From the NCBI GenBank assembly GCA_021201135.1, contig JAJQGT010000030.1, positions 62,001 through 126,000 on the forward strand: a stretch of DNA of 64,000 nt. The letters are read 5' to 3'. Under the pieces are notes generated by a model. The model worked only from the letters and a program-made list of their open reading frames with translations, did no database searches and was not told the DNA's origin. This document shows, piece by piece, positions 52,709 to 61,955 of the stretch. The DNA is from Oscillospiraceae bacterium. GTDB taxonomy: Bacteria; Bacillota; Clostridia; Oscillospirales; Ruminococcaceae. A program made the translations under genes and the position numbers. Numbering within the stretch: position 1 is the stretch's first letter; each line of letters starts with the position of its first letter.

Positions 52709-52808
52709 ATGAGGAGACGAAACTGTGCTAGCAGTTTAGGTGCAACCTCTAAATAAAAGTACTTGAAGATTGACCGTAAACCGTCAGATTAGGTTGCGGT
52801 TATTTCTT
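52709..52808 (+). ncRNA. Antisense RNA 1, predicted antitoxin of a type I pair
   Basis: About 100 bases from the promoter above to a hairpin ACCGTAAACC/GGTTGCGGT (52775-52800) followed by TATTTCTTT. A small AAACTG/CAGTTT hairpin lies near its 5' end. It is complementary to the 3' untranslated part of the toxin 1 message and to its last codons. No reading frame of note. Confidence 0.7.
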
Positions 52809-52886
52809 TGCCTGGAAAACTCCGATGACTCCGAAGACAACAACGGCGATCAGATTCAGCAGTGCAATGACTTCCAAAACCGACAC
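52800..52886 (-). CDS. 28-residue hydrophobic peptide, predicted type I toxin 1
   Basis: Start GTG at 52886, with AGGAGG 7 bases upstream. The product is a single hydrophobic helix (residues 3-24, from VLEVIALL to VFGVIGVF) ending in QAKK, the build of membrane-damaging type I toxins (TxpA/BsrG and the putative holin-like toxins). The ribosome site is paired away in the message (52893-52900 with 52911-52918). Overlapped at its end by antisense RNA 1. Confidence 0.75.
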   Translation of the reverse strand: MSVLEVIALLNLIAVVVFGVIGVFQAKK

Positions 52887-52892
52887 GTTATC

Positions 52893-52973
52893 ACCTCCTA
52901 ACCGTTAAGATAAGAGGTTTACCGTCTCTCCCCATGTCGTAAGCATTATATCACAATCTAAAAATCCTGTCAA
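52893..52973 (-). promoter_or_regulatory. Promoter and ribosome-site hairpin of toxin 1
   Basis: Perfect TTGACA (52968-52973), 17-base spacer, perfect TATAAT (52945-52950); start near 52938. In the leader ACCTCTTA (52911-52918) pairs over eight bases with TAGGAGGT (52893-52900), covering the ribosome site. Confidence 0.8.
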
Positions 52974-53050
52974 TAAAAACCGACGAAGCCTCCTTCGCCG
53001 GTTTTCTTTATCTTCAGCTTAAACTCATAATACAAAATTTCCGGCAAAGA

Positions 53051-53124
53051 TTTACAATAAGTTCTTTATATGATACAATACATTCAGCGAGAGGCAGTCA
53101 CTTCTTCCGAACGGAAAGGAGTGA
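53051..53124 (+). promoter_or_regulatory. Promoter and ribosome-site hairpin of toxin 2
   Basis: TTTACA (53051-53056), 17-base spacer, TACAAT (53074-53079); start near 53086. TCACTTCTTCCG (53098-53109) folds back on CGGAAAGGAGTGA (53112-53124), hiding AGGAG (53117-53121). Confidence 0.75.
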
Positions 53125-53129
53125 TGCTC

Positions 53130-53219
53130 ATGGACGTTTCAACTATGATTCAACTTCTGGGTTTGCTGATTTCGGCTATCAATTTGGGCATTACCATCGG
53201 CAATAGCTCAAAGAAATAG
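53130..53219 (+). CDS. 29-residue hydrophobic peptide, predicted type I toxin 2
   Basis: ATG at 53130, 8 bases after AGGAG; an in-frame ATG at 53124 is too close to the site. One membrane helix (about 6-24, from MIQLLGLLI to GITIG) and the tail NSSKK. Same architecture as toxin 1 with different sequence. Transcribed divergently from toxin 1; its last codons overlap the end of antisense RNA 2. Confidence 0.72.
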   Translation: MDVSTMIQLLGLLISAINLGITIGNSSKK

Positions 53220-53349
53220 CTGTCCTTGACCGGATGGTCAAAAACAGCTTCGCTTTCCTGTAACATTATTTGTTCGGAGAGTGACCGTGTTGTCTGAATT
53301 GGCGTTCAGGCTAAGTAACGAACAAGGATCGTTACTTGTCCTCTCAGCT
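53209..53349 (-). ncRNA. Antisense RNA 2, predicted antitoxin of a type I pair
   Basis: About 140 bases starting near 53349. 5' hairpin AAGTAACGA/TCGTTACTT (53313-53337), then a 14-pair terminator (53236-53249 with 53218-53231) followed by ATTTCTTT on the minus strand. Wholly complementary to the toxin 2 message. Confidence 0.72.
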
Positions 53350-53355
53350 ACTTTT

Positions 53356-53384
53356 ATTATAGATTATGTGCAACTCTTTGTCAA
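53356..53384 (-). promoter_or_regulatory. Promoter of antisense RNA 2
   Basis: Perfect TTGACA (53379-53384), 17-base spacer, perfect TATAAT (53356-53361), with the -35 in the same CTCTTGACAAAGAG palindrome as RNA 1. Confidence 0.85.
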
Positions 53385-53400
53385 GAGTTTTTTTCTTTTT
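53372..53400 (+). terminator. Terminator of the toxin 2 message
   Basis: AACTCTT-TGTC-AAGAGTT followed by TTTTTTCTTTTT. It overlaps the -35 of the antisense promoter on the other strand, exactly as on the toxin 1 side. Confidence 0.8.
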
Positions 53401-53404
53401 ACCT

Positions 53405-55072
53405 TCACTTTCCTTCCGTCATCTCCCGATACATCCTCATCAGCTCCGCCACGCACCCCGACTCGGTCATCTCCTTCGAAGAGAACCCATAAGCCTGCAT
53501 GACCGCAATATCATTATACTGATGCGCCTTCCGAAGCTCCGGCGGCATAACCGCCTCGTCATAAAGGTCTGCCAGGCTGTCATTCGGATACAAAGCCCGG
53601 GCATCCAGAATCCCCTGCGCCGTCTTCTCAATCCTCGCCTTCTGCTCGGCTGTAGGGTTGCACCAAGGGAAGTTGTTGTAAACGATGTCCTTTGAATAGC
53701 GATAGTCGCTCTTGAGTCGACCACAGACCACTCTCATCCAAGCCATATGGACATTTGAAGTCAAAACGCCGAAGTGGTATAGGGTGGCGTTGGGAATAAT
53801 ACGAGCTGAATCTGTAGGAATAGTATCCTTGTCTAAGAATCCTAAGGGTATATATTTTCTTTGTTCTGAAGATGTGTATGGAATGATAATATACGCTTCA
53901 GGGTTGTTTGTCTCTCTAAATAATGTCGGAGTGTCCGCAAGCTTTTGTCTGTCAGGCGCACCGCCGAGCCGGTCTTGTCTGCAAGCTTCGATTCGCTTCA
54001 TGACTTCCGGCATTTTTCTGAGTTCAGCAGGACTAACGCCCACAAGCCACAGACAATAACGGTCTTTATTGTTAATATATTCTGCCGCTCCAGTTAGCTT
54101 CTTGATGTATTTGATAGCATTAGGCTCTTTGCTTATAAACTCTTCATAGTCTTCTGCTTCAATAATCAAGTTTCCACCGTCAGCTGGACGATTTCCGGTT
54201 GTCATTTCCGGTACATCACAAATAGGCTTGTTTCTGCTTTCGATAAAGATATTATCTGCATCTATTAGGTATGCGTTGATATTCTTTACTCTCTTTTCAG
54301 CGTTACCATCAAACAAAATTCGTTCTTTGTTGTTTGGTGCTGAACTGAAGCCGACTATTACGCAGTGGACATGGGCTTTCAGACTTGCTTCGCTGTCCCA
54401 GCGGAAAGTTCTGTGTGCAAAGTCTATATGAATACCGAAGCGTTCATAGAGCGGCTTCCACACGCCTGCTACTTGCTCGCCTTGGGTGATTGAATTGGTC
54501 GAAACGAGGGCGGCACGGATATTAGTGCCTTGCATAAGCTGTGCGGCTTTGAAGTACCATCCGGCAACATAGTCTATCTTTCCGGCAGTCTTGTAAGGCT
54601 TGCCTTTTTCGTCAACAAAGACGGAAAGAATATCGTTCTTTTGCTCTTTCGATTGCAACGAATATCCCACAAACGGCGGGTTGTCCATAATATAAGAAAG
54701 CTCGTTTTTCGGCACAACGTCTTCCCAGTCGGTGGTGAGGGCGTTGGATTCTATTATGTAGGCGTTGGTTTTCAGGGGGAGGAAGTCGAGGGTTTTCAGG
54801 ACGATTTCTTCGGTTTCCTTCATCATCTGGCTTTCGGCAATCCATAGGGCGGTTTTGGCGACGGTGACGGCGAAGTCGTTTATCTCTATGCCGTAGAACT
54901 GGCTTATCGTGACCTTGATGGGGTCGATGACGTCGCCCATCTGCATCTGCCCGTGGGTGAGCTCGCTGATGACTTCGTTTTCAAGCCGACGAAGCGATAA
55001 ATAGGTCTCCGTCAGGAAGTTGCCACTGCCTGCGGCGGGGTCTATCTTGACTCCATATTTGATACAATCGCC
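53405..55072 (-). pseudogene. MmeI-like adenine DNA methylase, N-terminal part missing
   Basis: Remnant of a class I SAM-dependent N6-adenine methylase of the MmeI/type IIG kind, normally about 900 residues. The open frame starts right after a TAA at 55073-55075 and at once reads KIDPAAGSGNFL (motif I, SAM binding); DNPPF (motif IV) is near 54690, the target-recognition region lies in the middle, and the C-terminal end (ARALYPNDSLADLYDEAVMPPELRKAH) is intact. The first ATG (54946) would remove motif I. Nuclease and spacer domains are absent, so it is probably dead; truncation point faces the Hachiman genes. Confidence 0.8.
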
Positions 55073-55075
55073 TTA

Positions 55076-55277
55076 GATAAGAATAACGCAAAAATCGCTG
55101 AAAATCGCCTTCATTTGGGCTTTTCAGCGATTTTTTGAGTTTATGGACAAGCTAGGAAAGTCTGCAGAATTGCTCGGAAAACTGCGACTTTCTCCTATGA
55201 CCGATTGAGGAGTTGTCCCCACCTTTTTCTGATGAAAGTTATCGCTAAAAAGTGTGAGCTATCGCTGAGAAGTGTAC
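55076..55277. other. Intergenic junction between methylase remnant and hamB
   Basis: About 200 bases with no reading frame of note, holding a terminator at 55090-55135. This is the break point at which the methylase reading frame loses its 5' part; base composition shifts to AT-rich on the right. Confidence 0.5.
55090..55135. terminator. Strong bidirectional terminator
   Basis: Perfect 15-base inverted repeat AAAAATCGCTGAAAA/TTTTCAGCGATTTTT with a 16-base loop. On the minus strand it ends the hsd-ham transcript, 143 bases after hamB. Confidence 0.85.
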
Positions 55278-57944
55278 CTATTCGCCGATGTCCTCTACGA
55301 ATAATTCCGGAACATTCAACTTGATATCTGCTACTTTTGTTTCCACGTTTGTATTTCCGCACTTTAACAAACTGTTCTTAAGCTTAATCTTTCCTGTATG
55401 GCTGTCATGCACCACAAAATCTGCTTGATGTCCACGTATATATATTGATGCCTCGCGAGAGAAACCGTTTCTCTGTAACAGTATTGTCAAAGGGTTTGTA
55501 GTCCCGAATTCCACATACTCGTACCAGTTATTGTCAAATTCCTTGACATTATGAATCCTCTTGTACTCATTTGAAAAACGCAAAAAATAATTAGAAATGC
55601 TGAACAGTATAACATTTTCTATTACTTCCAGCGTGTCTGCAAAAACAGCATTGCGATGTTCCTTTGAATTATCGTTATAGGTGGTTGGTGGCTGGTATGC
55701 TGATACTCTGAAATCTTTAGGATGATCTCGCCTATACTCGATAGCTTTTTTCATAATATAGCTCAAGCCGACTCCTTCCATCCATTCGCAAAGAATTACA
55801 GCATACCATTTTCGGAGTGACTCTATACCAAGAGATGATTTTTCATAAGTGTTCCAATCGAAGATGTCAGCTAATTTGTTCAAAAAGTCCAACACAACGT
55901 CATATTGGAATTTACCATTATGACACGGCGGATATTCTAATCCATTTTGGATAGCAATAACCAGTTGCTTTGTCTGGTCAATGGATGTATTGATATCATC
56001 ATCTAGCAATGTGGTTGAGTCCTTGAACTTTTCCCTGATGAGGTCTTCGTCTTCAGGTGAGAGAAAATCTGAAAATTCTCGATGGACAAGGCTATTTCTA
56101 TCTTCCATTATATCGCGCAGAAGAATCAAGCCGAATTTTCTCATCATTATATAGGATTCTTCTGATTGCAATTCTTTTCCGTTAGCATTTACCCTTTGTG
56201 GAATGGCGGAACTCCCACTTTTTAGAATATCAACAACATACTTCTTTTCAATCTTCTTCAAAACCTTTGGATTTGTTACAATGGAAAGGTTTTGCTCTGG
56301 CACAGGAGCTTGAAGCTTTGCTACATAATTCTCTGGTGTAGCTGTTTTCTCTTCTGAGACAAAAAACACATTTCCATAGAGATTATAACTGATTCTTCCC
56401 GCCCGACCTATTAGGTTGCGGAAATCAACCGGACTCATTTCACTTTTAAAGATTTTATTATCTGTGATAAACAGGTTATCAGCCGGAAGATTGACTCCTT
56501 CGAGCAGGGTGCTGGTACAGAACATGGTAGTTATTTTTCCAGCCCTAAAAAGTGTCTCTATTCGGGTGCGAATCGAGGCTGGTAAATAGCCTATGTGGTA
56601 TGCAATACCTTTCTTTATTATATCAGCCAAGTAATAATCACCGTGAACTTCCTGCCTAATATCTCTAGATAGAGCATCTAAATCATGGTCATGCTTTTCT
56701 TGAATGTCGGAGGAATTGGCATAATCTCTTGCTGCTTCGATTGCTTTATTTCGACCATTATAATAAACTATCGTTTGTGTCCTTTTTTCAGGTGGCAGGC
56801 GGAGATTCTTGGCTTCAAACCAAAGCAATATGTCTTTTAATTGTGTTGCAGCTTTTGTGTCGGTTACCTTTATGACGTTTCCGGTCTTCTCATTATATAT
56901 ACCTATCTCTCTTCCTTGTAAATCCATCAGAAATTTCACTTGGATAACAGGAGAGTATGTTGATACCAGTTTACTTTCATCCCCAGTTTCAATCACTTCA
57001 TCCATCAACCGCAAATACACCTGCGGATTGGGAATGTTAGGTGAAGCAAAGATGAAGTGTGTTCGTTTTGACCTTTTTAACAGCATATCAACAACCTTGT
57101 AGTAGAAGGGTCCTCGACTATTCTTGCCAGAGAGCTTGTGTGCCTCATCTAAAAACAAATAATCGATTTGTAGCTCAGGTTTGCTGATAAGCAAATACAG
57201 TAAACGCTCTGGAGTTAGAACAAGAATAAAATTATGTTGCTCTTCCAAAGCAATGTCACTTGCTGCTGTTACGACTCTATAGTTACATTTATGTAGGTTA
57301 TCGCCAAGGTCACTAATAACGCTGCGTCGCACTTCATTAATTAACGCTTTTGTTGGCACAATCAAAGCATAATTTTTCTTTGCACCTTGTAACACTACTT
57401 CGTCCTTTATGAACATACGCATAATAAATGATTTGCCCATTGATGTCGGACCTGAGTAGCTGAAGCATGGGTCGGATAAATGGTCATATGCTTCTTTTTG
57501 TGCATTATAGAATTTCATTTCAGTGTTTGCAGGAGTTGCCAAATAGTCACTACGATACTGAGCAAATATTCTCTCAAATGTTGTAACATCTTTATAATCA
57601 GCATTGATTTGTTGTAAGCCCTGATGATTTCCAACACTTGAAAAAACCGAACCAGCGTAAAGCTTAACTACTGGATTATCGGGATATAACACATTAAGTA
57701 ATATCACGATTTCCTGCGCCCACATTTTATGATTCACGCTATGCTCTGGGTGGGTTGACTTTGAAAGAATATCTGCAAACCGCAGAGCATCCATCAAATC
57801 AATTTCCTTTGGAGACTTGTTTCCTTCAAGCTGAAACAGTTTCAAAGCATAGTTGTATAGTATCTTTTCATAGATAGCATTCAAGTATGTGTTATCTTCA
57901 ATGTCGGCAAAGAGAGCATCGCCAATGGTTCTGTTCTCACTCAT
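55278..57944 (-). CDS. hamB: Hachiman defence helicase HamB
   Basis: Helicase subunit of the Hachiman anti-phage system, which surveys DNA and controls the HamA effector. 888 residues: an N-terminal helical part (1-145), superfamily 2 helicase core with Walker A GPTSMGKSF at 165-173, DEAH at 266-269, CTSTLLEGVNLPADN near 480 and RNLIGRAGRI near 505, then a long C-terminal domain. Its start overlaps the hamA stop (ATGA). Composition is AT-rich compared with the housekeeping genes, a sign of transfer. Confidence 0.82.
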   Translation of the reverse strand: MSENRTIGDALFADIEDNTYLNAIYEKILYNYALKLFQLEGNKSPKEIDLMDALRFADILSKSTHPEHSVNHKMWAQEIVILLNVLYPDNPVVKLYAGSVFSSVGNHQGLQQINADYKDVTTFERIFAQYRSDYLATPANTEMKFYNAQKEAYDHLSDPCFSYSGPTSMGKSFIMRMFIKDEVVLQGAKKNYALIVPTKALINEVRRSVISDLGDNLHKCNYRVVTAASDIALEEQHNFILVLTPERLLYLLISKPELQIDYLFLDEAHKLSGKNSRGPFYYKVVDMLLKRSKRTHFIFASPNIPNPQVYLRLMDEVIETGDESKLVSTYSPVIQVKFLMDLQGREIGIYNEKTGNVIKVTDTKAATQLKDILLWFEAKNLRLPPEKRTQTIVYYNGRNKAIEAARDYANSSDIQEKHDHDLDALSRDIRQEVHGDYYLADIIKKGIAYHIGYLPASIRTRIETLFRAGKITTMFCTSTLLEGVNLPADNLFITDNKIFKSEMSPVDFRNLIGRAGRISYNLYGNVFFVSEEKTATPENYVAKLQAPVPEQNLSIVTNPKVLKKIEKKYVVDILKSGSSAIPQRVNANGKELQSEESYIMMRKFGLILLRDIMEDRNSLVHREFSDFLSPEDEDLIREKFKDSTTLLDDDINTSIDQTKQLVIAIQNGLEYPPCHNGKFQYDVVLDFLNKLADIFDWNTYEKSSLGIESLRKWYAVILCEWMEGVGLSYIMKKAIEYRRDHPKDFRVSAYQPPTTYNDNSKEHRNAVFADTLEVIENVILFSISNYFLRFSNEYKRIHNVKEFDNNWYEYVEFGTTNPLTILLQRNGFSREASIYIRGHQADFVVHDSHTGKIKLKNSLLKCGNTNVETKVADIKLNVPELFVEDIGE

Positions 57945-58882
57945 GGCAAATCAACATCTCCTTCCAATACCGCTTCCATGACAGTTTTCTTATCTGCTTC
58001 TGCATCCTGAAACGGCAGTACATATATGTAAAACGAATGCATACCCAGTCCAAAATCTTGAATCTTCTGAAGTATGTAGGGAATATATCTTTTGATATCA
58101 GCCCGCATTTTTTCTTCAGCTATAGATTCATAGTCGGCAACCGGATAATCGGCACCAAGTCCGAGAGAATATCCAAGAAATACACCATAAGAAGTGTTCA
58201 TCGGTATCTTCTTTATATCGCTGTCTGGAGTAGGCAGCACCAGATTTTTTACAAATTCTATGTCATCCTCAGACGCCACAACATCAAGGCTCACCTGATG
58301 AATTAGGTTGATTTCCTGACCTTCGTTATTTTCTGTTCTCTGTATTCTTTCGAACGCTCCGTCAATGGCATATCCCAGATCGCCAACGATATTTGACGCT
58401 CCAAATACCAATTGATGATATGGCAATCCAGTTATGCCACGTGGCAGGAGGTGGATGCCATCGCAAGTGCTGGCGTATTGTTTCCCATTAGTGTCCAGTT
58501 CGATGCGGCTCATAAGTTTGGGCGCGTTGAGTTTTTCCTCCAGAAAAAAGTAATTCAAAACTTCTCCCAGTTCGGCTCCGCTACCCGAAGTATCTGCGCC
58601 GCCATTCTTCTTCAACACACGTAAGGCTTGCGAAATTACTGCATCCCGGTTACCGGCCTGTTCAAATTTCTCTATCTTTGCTCTTGAGAAAACATAGTCA
58701 CCAATACAGAGGTATGTAAATCTTTTTAAATCATCTGTAGTGATTTTATTGTTTCTGATATTGAGGTGAAAAAGGCGCAATTCTCCTCCGGTAGTCCAAG
58801 CAACCTGTTCGGGCTGCTTAATTTCTTGGAAAACCGAATCGAAATCGCCATGCGTTAATGTCCTTGACAATGTCTCTTTCAC
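57941..58882 (-). CDS. hamA: Hachiman defence effector HamA (DUF1837), active site altered
   Basis: 313 residues with the DUF1837 pattern: GEVLNYFFLEEKLNAPKLMSRIEL (106-129), CDGIHLL (140-146) and the following strand near 157-166. In studied HamA proteins, as I recall them, this strand carries a Glu-x-Lys nuclease motif; here it reads GASN (161-164). Either the nuclease is inactive or this is a subfamily with another site. GTG start at 58882 with GAGGTGA upstream. Follows hsdR by 35 bases with no terminator between. Confidence 0.8.
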   Translation of the reverse strand: MKETLSRTLTHGDFDSVFQEIKQPEQVAWTTGGELRLFHLNIRNNKITTDDLKRFTYLCIGDYVFSRAKIEKFEQAGNRDAVISQALRVLKKNGGADTSGSGAELGEVLNYFFLEEKLNAPKLMSRIELDTNGKQYASTCDGIHLLPRGITGLPYHQLVFGASNIVGDLGYAIDGAFERIQRTENNEGQEINLIHQVSLDVVASEDDIEFVKNLVLPTPDSDIKKIPMNTSYGVFLGYSLGLGADYPVADYESIAEEKMRADIKRYIPYILQKIQDFGLGMHSFYIYVLPFQDAEADKKTVMEAVLEGDVDLP

Positions 58883-58917
58883 TTTGTATCACCTCAAATC
58901 TTTTTTTCTTACATTTA

Positions 58918-61900
58918 TTAGACCACATCTTCCGCTGTCAGCGGAAGCTTCTCCTGCGGAAATTCGTGCAAAGTAGCCTCACGTTCTCGGCTCTCAACTG
59001 GCATCTCATACGGCTTTCCTTCTGAATTGTATGTCAGATTAAAGACCATATCCGAGAGCCATTTTTTGAAGGACGGATTATCTTGAAACTGCTTAAACAG
59101 CTCCATGTTATCTGACATGATAGAAAAGATGACTTGTTGCAGGGCTCGTTCGCTTTCTGTGCGTGCCTCTTGTTCGTCATAATTTCTCATAGCATTCTGA
59201 TACTTTTTATCTTTAGAAGCCATTTCTGGAATTGCAAGTATTTGCCGTTGAGCATTGTCAGCGTCATTCCAGTTGATGTTTCCAAACATATCATTAAAGT
59301 CCGTGATTATTTTAGAAAGCTGGTCCATCTCTGGCTCAATGATATGTCCAATCTTACCAGCAGGAACAGGAGCTATTTCCGTATCCTCATCTTCTAACTT
59401 GATAGCAATAGCTTCTTGGGCTTCATTACGATAGCTATTTAAATCCACAGTAGACAGAATACCATCTGATAAATCATCACCACGAGGTGAGGGTAATTTC
59501 GGAATGAGCAGGTTTAAGAAGATAGACAGCTTTTCCCACTCAACATTTCCGTAGGGTAGGATGGAACCAAGGAAGCCATATGTACGCACAAATGATTTGG
59601 CAGCACTCTTAAACTTAATCTGATCATCCAACACTAACTGCTTGTAAATCGCCGTGCAGGCATCAAGGATTGGATCAAGCTTGTCACGTTCGGCTCCGCT
59701 TAGGAATAAATCTACTAGCTTCTCGATATCGTCATTATCATATACCTGATAGCTCTCCATTAGTGAAATCAGGTCATAAAGTTTATTGGGGTCGGTTTCG
59801 CCGGAAAGAATCGTTGTCCGATAGAACTTTGAAAATGCCTCTTCGATAACTGATGTTTTATTTGCAAAGTCTAGCACAAAGACTTCGTCTTTGCCGGGAC
59901 AAGCCCTGTTCAACCGAGAAAGCGTTTGGACAGCGGCAATATCATAGAGTGGCTTATCAACATACATTGTCTGTAAAAGCGGCTCATCAAAGCCGGTTTG
60001 GAACATATCGGCAACTATCAAGATACGATATGGGTCTTTTTCAAATTCTTTCGGAATTTTAGAATCGGGAAAGCCATTCAGAGATGCAGATGTTAATGCA
60101 GGCTCATTTTCATCGTATTTGTACTCGCCAGAAAACGCCACAATTGTCTTATAAGGGCTATGCCGTTCAGAGAGGCATTTATTTATTGCATAGTAATATT
60201 CAACACACCTCGGAATGCTGGCGGTAACCACCATAGCACGAGCATTACCATTAATTTTCCTTTTTGCTATGACCTGTTCATGGAAATGCTCCACCATCAT
60301 GGCAGCCTTCTTGGCAACAACATCGGATTTTCCCTCAACAAAAGCACGCAATTTCTTTTGTGCTCGTTTCTTATCGAACATCGGGTCGTCCTCTACGGTC
60401 TTCATGATTTTATACCAGCTATCGATAGTGGTGTAGTTCTTCAGGACATCAAGAATAAAGCCTTCCTGAATGGCTTGCTTCATTGTATAAACATGGAATG
60501 GACGATGCTTAATCTCGCCATCTTCTTCGTAGGCAACACCAAACATCTCCTCAGTCTTGTTCTTTGGAGTCGCAGTGAAAGCAAAGTAACTGGCTGAAGA
60601 AACAAGTTTCCGTCCCTCCATCATTGCGTTAATTTTGTCTTCATTGTCTGCATCATCATCTGTGGCAAGACCAGAAAGAGCCAAATTCATATTTGCGGAA
60701 TTACGTCCACTTTGGCCGGAATGAGCCTCGTCAATAATAATTGCAAACTTGCGGTCTTTGTGTTCCTGACCAATCTCCGATACGATATACGGAAACTTCT
60801 CGATGGTTGTAATTATGATACGTTTTCCATCCTGTATTGCTTTTTTCAATTCACCAGAATGTTCAGCCCACATTACAGTATTCTTGACTTGCATGAACTG
60901 CTTTATAGTATCACGTATCTGCTTATCCAGAATACGGCGATCAGTCACCACGATAACTGAGTCAATCATTGGATGCCCATCTTGCTCAAGTCCTATCAAC
61001 TGAAGAGATAACCACGCAATGGTATTTGACTTTCCGCTACCTGCACTATGCTGTACAAGGTATCGTTTACCTACGCCGTTTTCCTTAACATCAGCCAAAA
61101 GTTTCTCCACACAATCAAGCTGATGATACCTCGGCCATATTTGCTTATAAGTTTTCTTTTTGGTTTCTTCATCGACCTCTTCAACAACCTGTGCATAGTT
61201 TTCAATTATCTTGGAGAGCTTTCTCTTAGTGAGAATATCTTTCCAAAGGTAATCTGTCATAAGACCATCAGAATTTGGCGGGTTGCCCGCACCATCGTTA
61301 TATCCTTTATTAAAAGGCAAGAACCAGCTGTTGTCACCTTCAAGCTTTGTACAAAACATAACTGTAGCATCGTCCACAGCAAAATGAACTGCGCAACGCT
61401 TGAAAGAGAAGAGGAGATCACTAGGGCTACGGTCTTCTTTATACTGACGTACAGCGTTTTCTGTATTTTGTTTCGTAAGCTGGTTTTTCAACTCCATCGT
61501 GATTACCGGGAGACCATTGATAAACAAGCATATATCAAGTGCCAGCTTTCCGGCATCCTGAGAATACCTCAGTTGTCTGGTCACACTAAATATGTTCTTC
61601 TCGTACATCACTTTAGCCTGTTCGTTATTCTCTGTTGGCGTGAGGTAGAACATGATGAGGTCAGCCGGATAAATTTTCACGCCTTTCCGTAGTACATCAA
61701 TAACGCCTCGCTTGGTGATTTCTCCGGACAAGCGATTGAAGAACTGGCGTTTCTTTGTGTCTGACTTGAACACACCCAGCTTATCCATTTCGTCTGGCTG
61801 AGTATCTTGCAGGAAGCGGAGCAGACGAGTTTCATCAAAAGCATATTCCTTATTGTAATCGGCATTGTTTCCTTCCTCATACCCATTTTGCTCAACGAGC

Positions 61901-61953
61901 CATTTCACGATTAAGGTTTCAAGACCGTTTTCTGTAGTGTTAGTAAACGCCAT
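58918..61953 (-). CDS. hsdR: Type I restriction enzyme, subunit R
   Basis: Translocase and nuclease subunit. 1011 residues from the ATG at 61953, 7 bases after AGGAGG; a TTG at 61959 is the alternative. PD-(D/E)xK nuclease with LDICLFINGLPVITMELKNQ near 140-160, Walker A HSAGSGKSN near 305, DEAH in IIDEAHSGQ near 410, FTATPKNKT near 455, and the C-terminal helical part that binds HsdM. Confidence 0.95.
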   Translation of the reverse strand: MAFTNTTENGLETLIVKWLVEQNGYEEGNNADYNKEYAFDETRLLRFLQDTQPDEMDKLGVFKSDTKKRQFFNRLSGEITKRGVIDVLRKGVKIYPADLIMFYLTPTENNEQAKVMYEKNIFSVTRQLRYSQDAGKLALDICLFINGLPVITMELKNQLTKQNTENAVRQYKEDRSPSDLLFSFKRCAVHFAVDDATVMFCTKLEGDNSWFLPFNKGYNDGAGNPPNSDGLMTDYLWKDILTKRKLSKIIENYAQVVEEVDEETKKKTYKQIWPRYHQLDCVEKLLADVKENGVGKRYLVQHSAGSGKSNTIAWLSLQLIGLEQDGHPMIDSVIVVTDRRILDKQIRDTIKQFMQVKNTVMWAEHSGELKKAIQDGKRIIITTIEKFPYIVSEIGQEHKDRKFAIIIDEAHSGQSGRNSANMNLALSGLATDDDADNEDKINAMMEGRKLVSSASYFAFTATPKNKTEEMFGVAYEEDGEIKHRPFHVYTMKQAIQEGFILDVLKNYTTIDSWYKIMKTVEDDPMFDKKRAQKKLRAFVEGKSDVVAKKAAMMVEHFHEQVIAKRKINGNARAMVVTASIPRCVEYYYAINKCLSERHSPYKTIVAFSGEYKYDENEPALTSASLNGFPDSKIPKEFEKDPYRILIVADMFQTGFDEPLLQTMYVDKPLYDIAAVQTLSRLNRACPGKDEVFVLDFANKTSVIEEAFSKFYRTTILSGETDPNKLYDLISLMESYQVYDNDDIEKLVDLFLSGAERDKLDPILDACTAIYKQLVLDDQIKFKSAAKSFVRTYGFLGSILPYGNVEWEKLSIFLNLLIPKLPSPRGDDLSDGILSTVDLNSYRNEAQEAIAIKLEDEDTEIAPVPAGKIGHIIEPEMDQLSKIITDFNDMFGNINWNDADNAQRQILAIPEMASKDKKYQNAMRNYDEQEARTESERALQQVIFSIMSDNMELFKQFQDNPSFKKWLSDMVFNLTYNSEGKPYEMPVESREREATLHEFPQEKLPLTAEDVV

Positions 61954-61955
61954 CG

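Noticed and set aside
53405-55072. Methylase of a BREX or DISARM system
   Set aside because: None of the other genes of those systems (PglZ, BrxC, DrmA, DrmB) is present; the C-terminal end fits MmeI-like enzymes.
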